Translations under genes and position numbers: made by a program
Assembly: GCA_021397835.1 (NCBI GenBank)
Contig: JAJFZO010000168.1
Span: 5,642,001-5,706,000, forward strand
DNA length: 64,000 nucleotides
Direction: 5' to 3'
Source: Moringa oleifera
Lineage: Eukaryota > Streptophyta > Magnoliopsida > Brassicales > Moringaceae
The notes under the pieces: generated by a model
The model's input: the letters and a program-made list of their open reading frames with translations, nothing else
What the model was told of the DNA's origin: nothing
Databases searched by the model: none
In this document: one piece after another, positions 35,201 to 47,900 of the stretch
Layout: each line of letters begins with the position of its first letter
How positions within the stretch are numbered: position 1 is the first letter of the stretch

Positions 35201-37014
35201 ACACCTGCTTGCTGGGTGAACCGGAGGGTCCTTCACCAAAGAGTGACGCCTGATAGGACAAATAAGGGTGAGTATGGTCAAGTTGCAATTAAACAAACAC
35301 TTCAGTTGATTTTGGAAAGGCTTAAAACTCAAAATAAGAAAGAAACCCACATTCTTTAACTAAAATTTCAGAAGTAAAAGGCTCCAACTTACATCAAGAG
35401 TCCATGCGTTTTGTGGTGGAATCAGATTGACTCCTGTATTCATCTCTGCAAAGAAACGGTCGAAAAGAAAATAGCATATAGTAAGTAGGAGATGAACAAG
35501 AACATTGATAGTATTCAGTATTGGAAAGGTCAAATTGTGAGACGTAGAAAAACCTGCACCTGGAAGTCCACTTGCTCCACAGAGGTTGGGACCTACAGTC
35601 ATGTTATTACTTCCCATGGTAAATTGATTTCTATCATCCTGCAGAATTTGTGAAACATTTTAGTATTCAGCTAGTTATAACAATTCAGGGTTCCAGAAAC
35701 AAATAGTTGAGACCATACTCCCACAATGTTCTCTTCAGCCTGATTATGGAATTGTTGCTGCAGGTGGCTGATACACATGAAAGTCAAAGAAAGTGATAAG
35801 AAATCAACTATTCAGCAGAAAAGCCAGTCGACAATATCTATCAATCATCATGATGAAAATTCATTTAAGGTAACTGCAAAGATCCCTTACGGTTCCATTC
35901 AGCTCTCTTTTTCTTCTTTAAGTTAAAATGATAAGAAATAAGAGAGACACCCAGAGAACAAACACATATCTCAATGTACCTTGAAGAAGTTGCAGCAGAT
36001 GGGAAGAAACATAATTGACTGACATCAATAAATTGTTGGCTGGGATCATGTTCTCCCAACTGATGCATCAGCTGCCCTTCTTCATAGCCATTTGCAGCCA
36101 TTAAAGACGAAGCTTCAAAGTTTGAACCAACAGGATACTGTTCTTGCATCATCTGAGTCATTCCAAAGTCAGGAAATGCAGGATTGATATCTTGCAGTTG
36201 ATTGCCAACATCTCCAGCCTGAAACTGGAACAAAGAACTCCTATGAATGCACCATCTCACAAAAGAAAAGTTCAAATTAAACCAAAATTATATGTTACCA
36301 TGAAGGAGGTCTCAGCCCTTCCTTGATGACTGCTAGCCCCCCTAGCAGCATAAACGTCATAAAATATGGACCACCATTCATGTAAAAATCCCTTGGGGGT
36401 ATCAATGGCTGAAAACATTGATCAACACTCACAAAATTTATGAAAGTAGAATCAACATAAATCATCACAAGGACATCTATATAGGATCACTCTGAGAAAC
36501 AATTTACACTTCAAGACACATACACTTAACAGATTTATGCATTCCTATTTCTTTTGGAAGAAAAAGAGAAATAAGGTATTAAATCATGAACCGATCAAAG
36601 AAAGGGGAAAAATAAAAATTGAAATACAAAACTTGATCAACATTACTAGGGCCTCACAAATCTCATCTCTTTGGTTCAGTACACTGATTCAGTACTCAAA
36701 ATGTAATAAAAAGAGAAATATAATTCAGACAAACAGCGCAATCTTCGGACACATACCGGGGGGAGAGTTGAAAACATTAGCCTCTCTGCGGAAAATCTCT
36801 GCAGTCCCATGCATATTTTTCTTCACCAAGTAATCGTGCAAGTAAAGTTGAAGCCTGCAACCCAAAATCAATCAAAAAGTAATTTTAAGCCCTTAAAAAA
36901 ATTATGTCAATCAGATAAAAGCAAACAAGGCATAATCGACAACCATGTGAAATGCATCAAAACAGCCGATGAAACTCACATTTTTTCGGCATCCCAATTG
37001 AGACCAGAAGCCAT
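32230..37014 (-). CDS. LEUNIG / LEUNIG_HOMOLOG-type transcriptional corepressor
   Basis: Seventeen coding exons on the minus strand, all in consistent phase: 37014-36980, 36854-36757, 36408-36299, 36218-35980, 35767-35719, 35638-35554, 35445-35393, 35249-35118, 34766-34689, 34612-34559, 34410-34263, 33987-33878, 33775-33626, 33427-33272, 33001-32885, 32771-32571, 32376-32230. The product has 653 residues. Residues 1-80 form the LUFS domain with a LisH motif ([21 protein letters not shown]...[13 protein letters not shown]). A variable middle and a basic NERKKQK segment follow. From about residue 361 to the end there are WD40 repeats with clear blades ([42 protein letters not shown]). LEUNIG proteins work with SEUSS-type partners to repress transcription. 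It is shorter than Arabidopsis LUG (about 930) and LUH (about 790), mainly because the Gln-rich middle is small. A leader intron at 37034-37378 is likely. Confidence 0.93.
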
Positions 37015-40000
37015 AATCTCTTTCAAGAACAATCTGTATCGAAGGAAATTAGGCGATTAGGAAATCAAAATGAAAGCAAACACTAGAATGAGTAGGTACA
37101 GATTGAGGGCCGGGTATGACTGAATATATAAGGAGGCAATGAATTAAATTTGAAAACGGACTCGTCGATATATGAAAAAGAAACGTATGAAACAGCCAAG
37201 GAGAGACAGACACATCACACATTGGAAAATCGACAGAGGGTGGTAACTTTGAGTAGCTAACCAGCAGGTGACACTGGCACTGCCATGCAAAAAAGAGAAC
37301 GAAAATAAGCAAACAAAATCGGCTCTTTCTAGAGAGAGAGAAGGAGGAGGAGGAGGAAGAAGGTTGCTGGTGACATACCATGGCTATGGATACTGGGTGA
37401 GTCGCACTACACTGTTTTGGCTCCTCTTGAACACGGTCAAGGGTGCATGGTGAAGTGTACGGACTCCTGCAATGCTTGTGCATGACAAAGACTTCAAGCT
37501 CTGTGGTTTCTAATCATGAAGTATGTTCTTCTCAACAGTACACTGTGAAATCCTCTGGTTTCTTCTTCTTCTTTTTTTCCGGGACATTTCTCAACAAAAT
37601 CAAAGTAGCATCCAATCAGAAACTATGATTTCCTTTCACTGATTGAAAAATGTAATGATAATAGAAAATTAAATTTACTATTCATCATTTAAAATTACAT
37701 GTTGGTAGCCATTAACTTAGAGAAATATCCATTATTATTCAAAAACACCTCGCCTCTCTAATGATCTTGAAGTCTGTCATCTTCATAAATGATCCAAACT
37801 AGCTTTCAAATGTTCCAAAAAAAAAAGAATTGAAAAAATGATTTATTTAAGACTGATTACGAGATTAATGATCCTAATAGAGTTATGACACTAGTTAACT
37901 TGAGTAACCAAATTTTAATTACAATTGGAACAAACTCAAGCCTTAAAATCAAATTATAATCGACAATAATTAGGTACTAATTAGGGTTCATTTAAGTGGA
38001 AATATGTGAACTGAGCAATTTCAAGCACTTAAAAAGGTAAAAATGGAAATACAGAAATTGTTTTCTGTCAATATGTTATTACAACTTTATTGATCAAATT
38101 TTTGTTTAACTTAAAATGAATGGGTTCCATACCGTTATAACTAAATTAAACATCATATAGTTATTTACCGGAATTGAACCGGGATTACTAACTTCTTCGA
38201 ACCGGCATCATAAAGTTACAACTAAATCAAACCGGTATCATATAATTATTTAACAGAATTAAACCGGTACTAAAAATCATTTAATTATTTACCAAAAATT
38301 TTTTGTCTTTATGTTTTATTTAACTGAATTTTGAGTCATTTTTATACAGTAATAACTAAATCCAACCGATATCATATAGTTATTTAACTTAATTGAACCA
38401 CTATCATAAAGATGTAACTAAATCAATCCAACATCAAATAATTATTTAATTAAATTGAACTGAAACGTAATGTTTATATCTTGATGTGTTATTATGAATT
38501 CTTCAATATTTATTACTAATTTGAGTCCATATTATATAGTTATAATTGAATCAAATCGATAATCAAATAATTTTATTTAGCTTACTTATATAAACCAGCA
38601 TCAAACATATCAATATCAAAGAATTATTTTAATTCAACTAGATCGATTAATCGTTCTAACCTAGATGGTCCGCTATAATTTCTACAATACAAATGATTTT
38701 TGTTGTATTAAATCAATTGGGTTGAAATCAGATGATTCTAAATTTGTGATAATGTTTTACATTGAGAGTCTATTATTTATTTAAAAAGTGTGTTAGTTGT
38801 TTGTTTTTATTTACTTATTTTATGGTTATAAAATCACACATATATTTTTTTATATATAATTAAAAAAAACTTTCACATCTCACCTAATCTAGAAAATACT
38901 TTTATAGAGTCATTATGATGTTAATTTAGAAAAATCTATATCTTACACAAGAAGTAAACAAATAAGATAAATTAAAATGGAAAATAATTAACAAGACAAA
39001 CTTTGAATAACAAATAAACATCCAATTTTAAAATATAAAAATAAAATAAGCTTACGTTATAATAAATTTCATCTATGCTGAAAATATTAAAATGTACTGT
39101 ATTTTTATTTTTTAAATAATCATAAATAAAAAATTTCCAAAATTTAATTTGAATTTTTTGTATTTTATAATAAAGTAGTTTTAACATTAAATATGCAACT
39201 CAAATTCTACTCAATTGTCAACTTGAAATCAATACCTGAAATTAACTTAATCTAATTTCACTAATGATAAAACCTCCTTGTAAAACATATATATATATAA
39301 TCATGTATTAACAAACTCAATCCTACTAATAATATTATTGAAAATTGAATTTGAAATATAATGTATTAAATTCAAAAAATTATAAATCAAATTTACAAAT
39401 CATAAATCAACTCATTAAAATCGATGTATAAATTAACGAGTAAAATTTGTTTCGTTTATTTATATTTAAATTATATTTTATTTAAAAATATTATAAATAT
39501 AAACAATTTATCAATCAAAAATTAATAAATAATTCATTAATATTTTTATTATTTTTAATATATATCAAATTAATATAATATATATCACATATATAAAAAT
39601 ATGAATATCACATATATAAATTAAATCTCTAACAAATTATCAAATTTTATGTTATATCGTATTGAAAAATAAAATATTTTATATCATATATTTTTTAATT
39701 TATACATTTTTAATAAATTAATTCATCTTATAAAAGCGAATCTATTTTTGTTTAATCTATTTATTTTTCAAAAAAATAAATATCTAATATTAGAAATTTA
39801 TTAATATTATATATTAAAATTTATTTTATAATTAAATAATAACGCATAATTTTTTTAATTCTATTGATTTCAGTACTTAAAAAATTACTAAATTTGTTTT
39901 CATAAATTTAAAATTTTAAATTTAACAAATTTCATATTATTTATTTGTATATTAAAAAATTACTTATTTATCTCTCTTACTTTAAATAATACACCATTTA

Positions 40001-40799
40001 TTAAATCAAACTCATAAAATTTATTAAAGGTATAAAATCTGTTTAAAATTTAATAAAATAACTCATAAATATAATCTGATAAATTGAAGTAATAAATAAA
40101 TTACAAATCACATTTTTTAAATCAACAAATTCAGTCCCAACCCATTCAATTAAAAGACCTATCAAGCTTTGTATAAAACCAAGCTCAAACCATAAATTTA
40201 AAGGCCAATCTAATTGGATCCAATGCCCATGCTGTCGTTGAAATCTCCCATGGCAAGAATCTCACAATATACAATATATAAAGGTTTGATTTTTCAAATT
40301 TTATAAATAAGTTTTACATCTTTGATGCAACTAAAATTTTAAAATAAAAGATTTCTTCAATTAATCAACATCAATCAAAATAATTCAATGTCCGAATCCA
40401 TTATGACAAAATCAAATGCTTGCTCCAACCCACACCAAGTAATTAATTAGTAACACAGCCTCAGCTTAAAATGTCAAGAAAAAATTGGAGCACCAATTTT
40501 CTTAAAAGCTTAAGCGCTTTACAATTTTGAATAAGCTTTCAAGACATATTGCTCCAACTCCCTCCATTTTGAATCACTACTCTCACTCACAGATTCCTTG
40601 CCAACCGAGAAAGCTTTTTCGACAACAAATTGCTAAGCATGCATAGGGCCGCAACGTACCAAGTGGGCATGAATATGAAAGTTAAGAAGTTTGGCATCTT
40701 TTTATCTATAAGAGATGAGAATGGCATCCAAGAAAGGGAAATGAATAAAGGGGAAAGCAAACCAATAAAAAAGACCAAGGCCGGAGTACTATATACCTA
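37015..40799. other. Leader of LEUNIG-like gene, then AT-rich intergenic region
   Basis: 37034-37378 is a probable leader intron of the LEUNIG-like gene (donor ATG|GTATGTCA, acceptor GATACAG|ATTG, read on the minus strand). Beyond about 37.6 kb the sequence is AT-rich with no coding signal. It includes degenerate repeats at 38.1-38.6 kb and nearly pure A/T stretches at 39.3-40.1 kb. Confidence 0.5.
38120..38640. repeat. Degenerate minisatellite-like repeats
   Basis: A motif close to AACCGGTATCATATAGTTATTTAAC recurs in diverged form, alternating with AACTAAATCAAACC and ATTGAACCG segments: near 38148, 38202, 38235, 38366, 38398, 38430 and 38570. Repeat length is irregular. I do not recognise a known transposable element family. 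Confidence 0.55.
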
Positions 40800-40937
40800 A
40801 TGGTTTTCCGAAACATTCAAAATCACAAGGGCATGAAAGACATGAAGTTCTTGCTTCAGCTCCCATGCTGCTCGTGTTTCTGCTTCATCAAGCCCAAGAA
40901 GAGCAAAGACAAGGAGAAGGCAATGAAGAGCGATTGA
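40800..40937 (+). CDS. Possible 45-aa cysteine-containing small protein
   Basis: An ATG-started frame of 45 codons on the + strand, too short for ordinary gene finding. The peptide has a charged N-terminus, a hydrophobic Cys/Phe-rich centre (FLLQLPCCSCFCFIKPKK) and a Lys-rich tail ending KAMKSD. The clustered cysteines followed by lysines could be an acylated, membrane-attached motif. The local base composition is clearly more GC-rich than the flanks, which supports a coding role. I have an impression of similar short plant proteins but cannot name a family. Conservation in related genomes would decide it; the overlapping minus-strand frame at 40994-40797 is the less attractive reading. Confidence 0.4.
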   Translation: MVFRNIQNHKGMKDMKFLLQLPCCSCFCFIKPKKSKDKEKAMKSD

Positions 40938-41118
40938 CAGACAGTTCTGCGCAAACCATGAACTTTCAAGAGAATCTGCCTGCTGTCCTTTCAATGTGTT
41001 CTTCTCAAATCTTTCGGAAGGAATGCATCCCGTGAGTTGAATAGTGGTTTCTTTGTTGATGATGCAATGACTTGTAATCCCTTATGAATAACAAGAAAAG
41101 AAATTTTTAACTAGTTGA

Positions 41119-43233
41119 TCATCGTGTATGATCGTTCGGCACCAAGTCCATCTCCCGCATTTGATGCTCAACTGAAACAAGACCAGTTTGCGCAAGAAAC
41201 CTGTACATGATATTGAACCAGTGGTTAGATAGTCTTCAATAAGAAATGTTTCCAGAAAATCTTATACAAGATATCATTCTGCAAATTCATGTCATCTCTT
41301 AGTAATTAAAGTAATTCCAGTCGCATCCCAAACTCAAACAGGTCATGATGGACACTCAAGAACATTACTCAAGACCATACCAAGAGAACTCAATTCAACT
41401 GCTATCTAACTCACCTTACTGTCTTGATTTACAGATCCAATGCTTTGACATTGCATCGGCATCAAGAAAATACCATGACACAAATGAGGATGTCGGGGAA
41501 CCCAAAAGTAAAAGATACAAGAAAACCCAAAATTTCAAGGTTTAGACATTCAATTGCAATGGATTTCATGACACATCAGGTATATAAGTCATCAGATAGT
41601 TAAATGCAATTAACTAGAACAAGTATTCTGCTTAGAACAGTTGTCATGTAACCTGCCTATGCTGTCTCTATATCTAAAATGTTGCAAAGACTGATTTGAT
41701 CATCATTTTGAAGACCTACCTTCAGAATCTTACCAGAATGTTTCATTTTAGATGCTATGTAATAGAACATAAAAGACTAATGGACCTGAAGTATGCCCAT
41801 CTTCAGAAGAGCAGCATCATTAACCAAGTAGTTGTTCTCCATCTATTCAGAACCATCTAACAGGACTGCCTTCGCCGGAGCCAAAGGTGCTTCAGGGTAA
41901 ACAAAATTTATGTCCGAAGCAATCACATCTCTGATCTGACATCACGAGAATGTCCAAATTTTATAATTGGAAGGATTGCTCATCCAAGTGATATGCTTTC
42001 AGTGTAAAAGAATTAGGATCCATGGAAGACCCATACTGTTTCTGGATGGAAGTTGTTTTGTGGGATCAAGACTTGGGCCTGCCTGGATGGGTTCTCTGTC
42101 TTTAAAAAAGAAAGAACTAGGATGTATAGATATCTTAATGCTAGTAAGTTTTCTGATAGCTGCCTGATAAGCAGCATCTATCACCGTTTTGGTAGAAAAC
42201 CCGTGTTTCCACAGACCATCCTTGCAGACCCAAGACCTCACTTTAGGTAGCAAAGAAATCAAATTTCACAACCAGAATTAATACTTCAGCCGGTTTGAAC
42301 TTGCATTTCATCAAACTTTGGCTTAAAATTACCCAAAATAAGGTCCCCAATCAACAATATCTGCCTTTGACAATCCACCCTTTTCTCCTTTTCTGCCTAT
42401 TTTCTTTGCTCACCAAAATCAGATACAATAGTTCATCTGATCTTAGCTCAAACAGAACAAGAACAACATGAACACACAGAAACTGAAGTCGTTCACTGGG
42501 CATGATATACCCAACAGCCATAAGAAGGTAATAGCCAGCATTCCAATACAAGAAGAAGCACCAGAAAACCTAATTATAATCCCTAGCCCCAACCCAGGGA
42601 TCTAACTAAGCAAAGCATCAATTTATTTGCTTGGATCACTCCTAAATCAATCAGACACCATCACAGATGAAGCAGCTATATCCATTTGACAGAACCAACA
42701 AACCAATAGACTCAATCTTCAATTTATCAGTACAGTGAACAGTTTGCAGAGAATCAATATATGCAGTGAAAACAAAAGAAACTGTACACGAAAGATCATG
42801 ATACCATGCAATACATAACAGCAAATCCAAAAAGATGAGAGAATCGAAAGCAAATCGAACAACTACACTAACGCATACAGAATTGAAGTACCAGTTAAGG
42901 AGCAAGAAAAGTGCGGCTGCGATTAGAACGAGAAAAGCAACATGAAGTATCAGTGAAGAGTCACTGGCAGAGAATGCTAAGCCGAGCATAACAGCAAGAC
43001 ACAGACCCAGCATCACAAACGCCGATTTTAGAGTATTCCATGTCGGGCCCTGAAATCCAAACAACAGAAGGATCAAACCTTGGCCCCGACTATGATTAAA
43101 GTATATATTGACAGCTCTATAGATGCAGATGGGAAATAAGAATAGTACGGACATTGACACCAGGAGTTAGAGCTCCAAGTAAAACAGCTTGTGTTGATGA
43201 TATATCCGTTCCGGAAGATTGCTTGTTTTCCAT
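41119..43233 (-). CDS. Small two-helix membrane protein, Pkr1-like
   Basis: Three exons on the minus strand: 43233-43153 (27 codons), 43049-42892, and 41200-41119, with phases that join exactly (the second junction splits a Trp codon, TG|G). The product has 106 residues. The N-terminus contains the ALTPGVNGPTWNTLKSAF stretch. Two hydrophobic segments follow at about residues 36-54 and 58-80, then LNWFLAQTGLVSVEHQM and a short polar end. The TPG motif before two closely spaced membrane helices resembles the Pkr1 family, ER proteins needed for assembly of the vacuolar H+-ATPase; this assignment is inference from architecture. The second intron is about 1.7 kb, so the last 26 residues are easily missed. 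Without it the frame runs into NWYFNSVCVSV, which I reject. Confidence 0.75.
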
Positions 43234-43612
43234 TTCTGGGTAGTCACCGATTTGGAGATGGAGCTACAGCATTTGAGACCCAGAAACAGAGATTAACAGA
43301 AAAGAAAAAGGCGTTGACTTGGGCTCCCGAATTTGTACTTTAAGCCCTCATTGGCTATTGGGTTGCTGTTAGATGACCTCAGTCCATCGTTTTCAATCCC
43401 ACACCAGAAAGTAGTCAGTTTCTGGCCCAACGTGAGACCCAAAACTTCATAAGCCATAATATAAAGGGCGAAAACATTACTGGAAGTTCAACTCAAGAAC
43501 AAGAGTACCTCCATCAGTAACCGTGACAGCCTCCAAGGATTCAAAAATGTCCTCTTGATACGACATGTAGGACAATTTTTCTTTGGAATAGGTTCTTCGG
43601 TCAAAGCTGTTA

Positions 43613-44632
43613 GGCCATCTCCAACCCAAAACACCAAATTTAACATCAATTTGATGTTAAAAAAGAATCTTTTTAGAATATTCTAACATCAAATTTTTTT
43701 CATCTCCACCCCATTGACACCAAATTGGTGTTATAATATTATTTTAATAATATAAATAATAATTTTTAATAAAAATATTTATAAATATTAATTAATTTAT
43801 AAATATTTTTAAAATAATTAATATAATTTAAAATTTTTAAATTAAAAACAAATGAAAATTATTATTATTTTAATAATATAAATAATTGATTCTATAAAAG
43901 ATCCGATATTACGTGAAGTTATTCGAAATGAGCAAATAAAAATTTATGCAAAACGAGGTCGAGATCACCAATATGAAGGAGTTAATGGATCATTTAATCA
44001 TTTTGATCAATATTTTGGTGATGTAGGAGGAAGTGGAGATGACTTTCCCACATTTTAAATAGTTTTAAGGTTAGTTTATTATTGTTAAAGTATTTTAATT
44101 TTAATTAATGTTGTAATTTCAGTTTAAGTTGTAATCGTTAATGTGTTGTTATTGCAATTGTACTGTGTTATCAATTGAAAAAAATTTATTTTTATCATGT
44201 TCATGCAAAATTTAAATTATATCATAAATTATAAATTATTTTAAATTTTTATATATTTTTAAATAATAATATTAATAGTATATATAATTTTATTATTAAT
44301 TAAATAAATTATTATTATTAATAATTTAAATAAAACAAAATTATATATTAAATATTAGTCTTATTTTGAAGATCTTGATGAGATATTCTTAATGGTATAA
44401 TTTTTTTTTAATAATATCATATATTTATTAAATTATTAATTAAAAATATATTTGATTTAAAACCTTTTAAAAAAGTAATTTATAAAAAATATATATTTTT
44501 TAATATATCATTAATTTGGTGCAGTACTGTAACTGCACCAAATTGGTGAACCCAATTTACCGTCTCGTTGGAGACGGTTTCTCACCAATTTTGATGACAA
44601 ATTACCGTTTTGCCGTCTCGTTGAAGATGGCC
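43613..44632. mobile_element. 1.0 kb inverted-terminal element with TTA target duplication
   Basis: Left end GGCCATCTCCAACC (43613) and right end GTTGAAGATGGCC (to 44632) are inverted repeats matching at 12 of 13 positions. Both ends are flanked by TTA (43610-43612 and 44633-44635). A 3-bp TTA/TAA duplication and GG-starting ends are the signature of PIF/Harbinger-type DNA transposons and their Tourist-like short derivatives. The inside is AT-rich. An ATG-less frame at 43888-44058 ends SGDDFPTF and could be a remnant of an element protein, but I cannot match it. CACCAAATTGGTG palindromes lie near both ends. It appears non-autonomous. Confidence 0.72.
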
Positions 44633-44938
44633 TTACTACAAATAAAATCTTCCATTCGGCAGCAAAAATCATGGAATGTTGAAAATCTCATCAGAACAGT
44701 AAGAGAACCGACATAATATTACATAATCATGTGTACGACTGTGGCAAGGTGAAGTTTTTCTTACACGATTTCTTGTATCACCTCTGTGAGATCATACTAA
44801 AGCATACATGCACATATATAGTTACATACTAGCTAGCAGAGTTCTGCCTACCAACATCTAGTCTTACAGGTAACTGTGCTGGATGAAGATCCGTAAGGAC
44901 AAAACAAACTCTTTTAAGCTTGTGGCTGTGTGGACAGT

Positions 44939-47900
44939 TCAGTTTCCCATGTAAGTAGGACCTCTCAGGGCTGAATCCCGCTGGAGTAACCATTCTTTCT
45001 CCTTAAGATACTGCAGAAGTGGCTGTGGCTCAAATCTAAGATCTGTCATAGCTCCACAGCCATAAGGACTTGGTCTTTGGTAACCAGGAAAGAGCTTCTC
45101 CCGTCTGCATTCATCCACCCCATAAACAGGGGGAAGACCAGGATACAATGGTGAGCTCTCCATATGAATCAAGGGATTAGGAGTTCCATATTGATCCAAA
45201 AGACCAAGCCCCAAAGAACCGTGACCAGCAAAGTTTCTGGGAGTCCCAGGGGCATAATATTGAGCTAACCACATTGGGCTGTTAGTCCTTTCAAGATTGT
45301 GACTTTCCCTGTATTGACGAAGCCATTCAGAAGAAGTCATTCCAGAAAATGGCGGGTATCCATCCCTGAAAGCTGAAATAGGGGCACCATAATCAAGCGG
45401 ACCGTGAGTAGCAGCCCAATTGGGATAACCGCCTATTTGGGATGAATCATAGGAGTTCCCTGTTTCAGTGATGCCCACGGAGCTTTTGACATTAGGAAAA
45501 GTTGACTGAACACCATTATACCATGCAGCATCATCAGGTAATAATGGAGCAGATGGTACTGGAACCGAATAGGGAGGAGGAGAGTATTGTATGGCTGCAG
45601 ATGCTTGGCTCGAACTAACTGCAGTTTCCTCGCTTTCACCGACGGAGAGACAGCTCAAGGATTCAGAAGCTTCTTCCTGAATAGGGCTTAACCGATGCTT
45701 ATTTATGTCACTGCTCCCATTCGTGATGTCATTGCTAGAGTTTCCTCTGTTCAGGACCCAAGCATTCAATGAGGGAGGCCCAGCAGATATAGGGCCCTCA
45801 GAGATTAAGTGCTGTAATGTGTCCTTTACAGGAGGCTCCTGATGCTTGAATGGTTTGCTGAACCTGAAATTCGAGATGTCAAACTGGAAGCCTGAAGGAT
45901 CCTTATGGACCTGATTTTGTGCTATAAGTGATGATGTAGCGCGGCGCAAACATTCATCTGAAGGAAGCGTCTGATCATCATCTTTAGAAGACCCAGGATC
46001 CTCTGAATTGACAGAAATAGAGAGTGGAGCTGAATTATATCTTGTGAGTGGTTTGAACAGAATGACTTCTTCCTCTTCTGTGGCAACAGATTTGCCGTTC
46101 ACAGAAAGGTTGCTTGTAGCTTCACAGAGGATATGTTTCTCACACCATTCCTTGGCTTTTAAATTACAATCAACGAGCTCTTTCACTTTCAAGTTAGAAT
46201 CAGACGAGGGGTGCTCCATCTTCCCTGGTTCTTTCCTCTCAGGAATCACATTTGACTCTGCTGTGTAAAATCTTCTCCCTGATTTTCCACAGATGATCCA
46301 ATTCCTTGAACCATTGGATCTATTTGCAATCTTCATTGCAGCACACAAAATGCGTTGAACACGGCATTCAGTCCCACTATCAAAACAATCTGCATGTCTC
46401 CAATGAGTAGAGAAATCTAATGATGCATGTGCAACTGCTACTGGTGCAAAGCCCCTCAACTCATAGTCTTCCCAGAGAGCAGTCCTTTCAGAAGACAAAC
46501 TTTCACCCTTAACATTTAGCTTCTCCAAAAGATCAACAAAAGAACGAAAAAGGTAAGACATAGCACTTGCAACTTTATCATCACCTGAATACGTGTCTGC
46601 TTCATCAAGCTTAGTAACCAACCACTCAACTGAAACAAGTACAGCAGGTAAAAGAGGGCAAGACTCCAAGGGATTTGCCTCCAGACATCTATCAACAAGA
46701 CGTCCCATGAAAATAAATGCAGCAGTCAATGACAATTGTGTCAACTCAAGTTGCTGCATATCCTTTTTGTCCTCTGACCCCTTCATTTCAGGGACATTGG
46801 TCAGATTGTCAAAGATGAAGATGAATATAGAAACAACTTGAAGGGCTCGAAAAGGGCCTGTTCTGGCTGAGTCCATAAGTTGATAGGCTTCCAACACAGC
46901 TTTCAGTTTTGCATCATCTAGTGCCATCACTGCATCCAACTCTCTCATAGTAGATGCAAAAGCACAAGGGAACTCATCCAAACTGCTACATGTCAAAAAT
47001 CACCAGAAAATATCAAGAGTTTGAGTAACTGATAACTGAATTACATATGAACATAAATTAACAGAAATCCATCATAAAGCCATTGCTACAGCCTGGTATT
47101 ATCAGTTTAACTTTGGCAACGTAAAGCTAGTCGATAATCTATTATTGTTAACTTTTTCTAATTTCATCTTCAAGATGAATCTGCTAAGATATCAGACACT
47201 GGCAAATACTAGCAAAGGTTTGTCAATTTTCTGATTAACACACAGTAGTCTGGAGATGTACCTTTTCAAGTAGGTAAGCTTACTAACTTAAGAAAGTGCT
47301 TGCTAGTAAAGGATCAGAAGAACTAGAGCATGAAACCGAGAAATTTTATACAAATGTCATCTCGAAAGGCAAATTCAGAGCTAAAACTGTATATCAGAAG
47401 TATAATCCATAAATGTGTACCTGTTTTTGATGAAAAAGAAGCTTACACTTCGAACAATTAGTGACCATAAATTTGTCTGCACGGAACAGTCTTGCCCAGC
47501 TTTCAACACATTGGAATTTGACAAACCATCACTTGATCGTTGTCCTCTCTCGAAGCTGCTTCTTTCAGATGGTTTTGAGAAATTAAAGTGGGCCCCAGTG
47601 AACAGAGAATGCAAGTGACATGACCTGTTCTGCAATACCACAAGCAGCATTTGAGAACTGGCTGAACTCAATATCGACGTATCAGAAATTGGCATTAATA
47701 TAAATTCTTACCCTTTCAAAGAGTAAAATCAGGTTATTCCAAGCATCGGGAAAAGGTTCTTTGACAGCTAAACTTCTGATGCAGTGGTACAATGCAAGGA
47801 ACTCATCACCAACATATGTTGCCAATACTGCCAACTGCAAGTAAACACATTTGATCATGTACACAAGCAAACTAATCACAGTCAAGCGTGACAATACATT

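Noticed and set aside
36809..37483. Frames at 36809-37060 (+) and 37483-37049 (-)
   Set aside because: The first is antisense to LEUNIG-like exons 1-2. The second is leader/intron sequence of that gene with Ser/Phe/Leu bias from CT-rich DNA.
41967..42262. Frames on both strands around 42.0-42.3 kb
   Set aside because: They lie within the 1.7 kb intron of the Pkr1-like gene, overlap each other on opposite strands, and show no family features.
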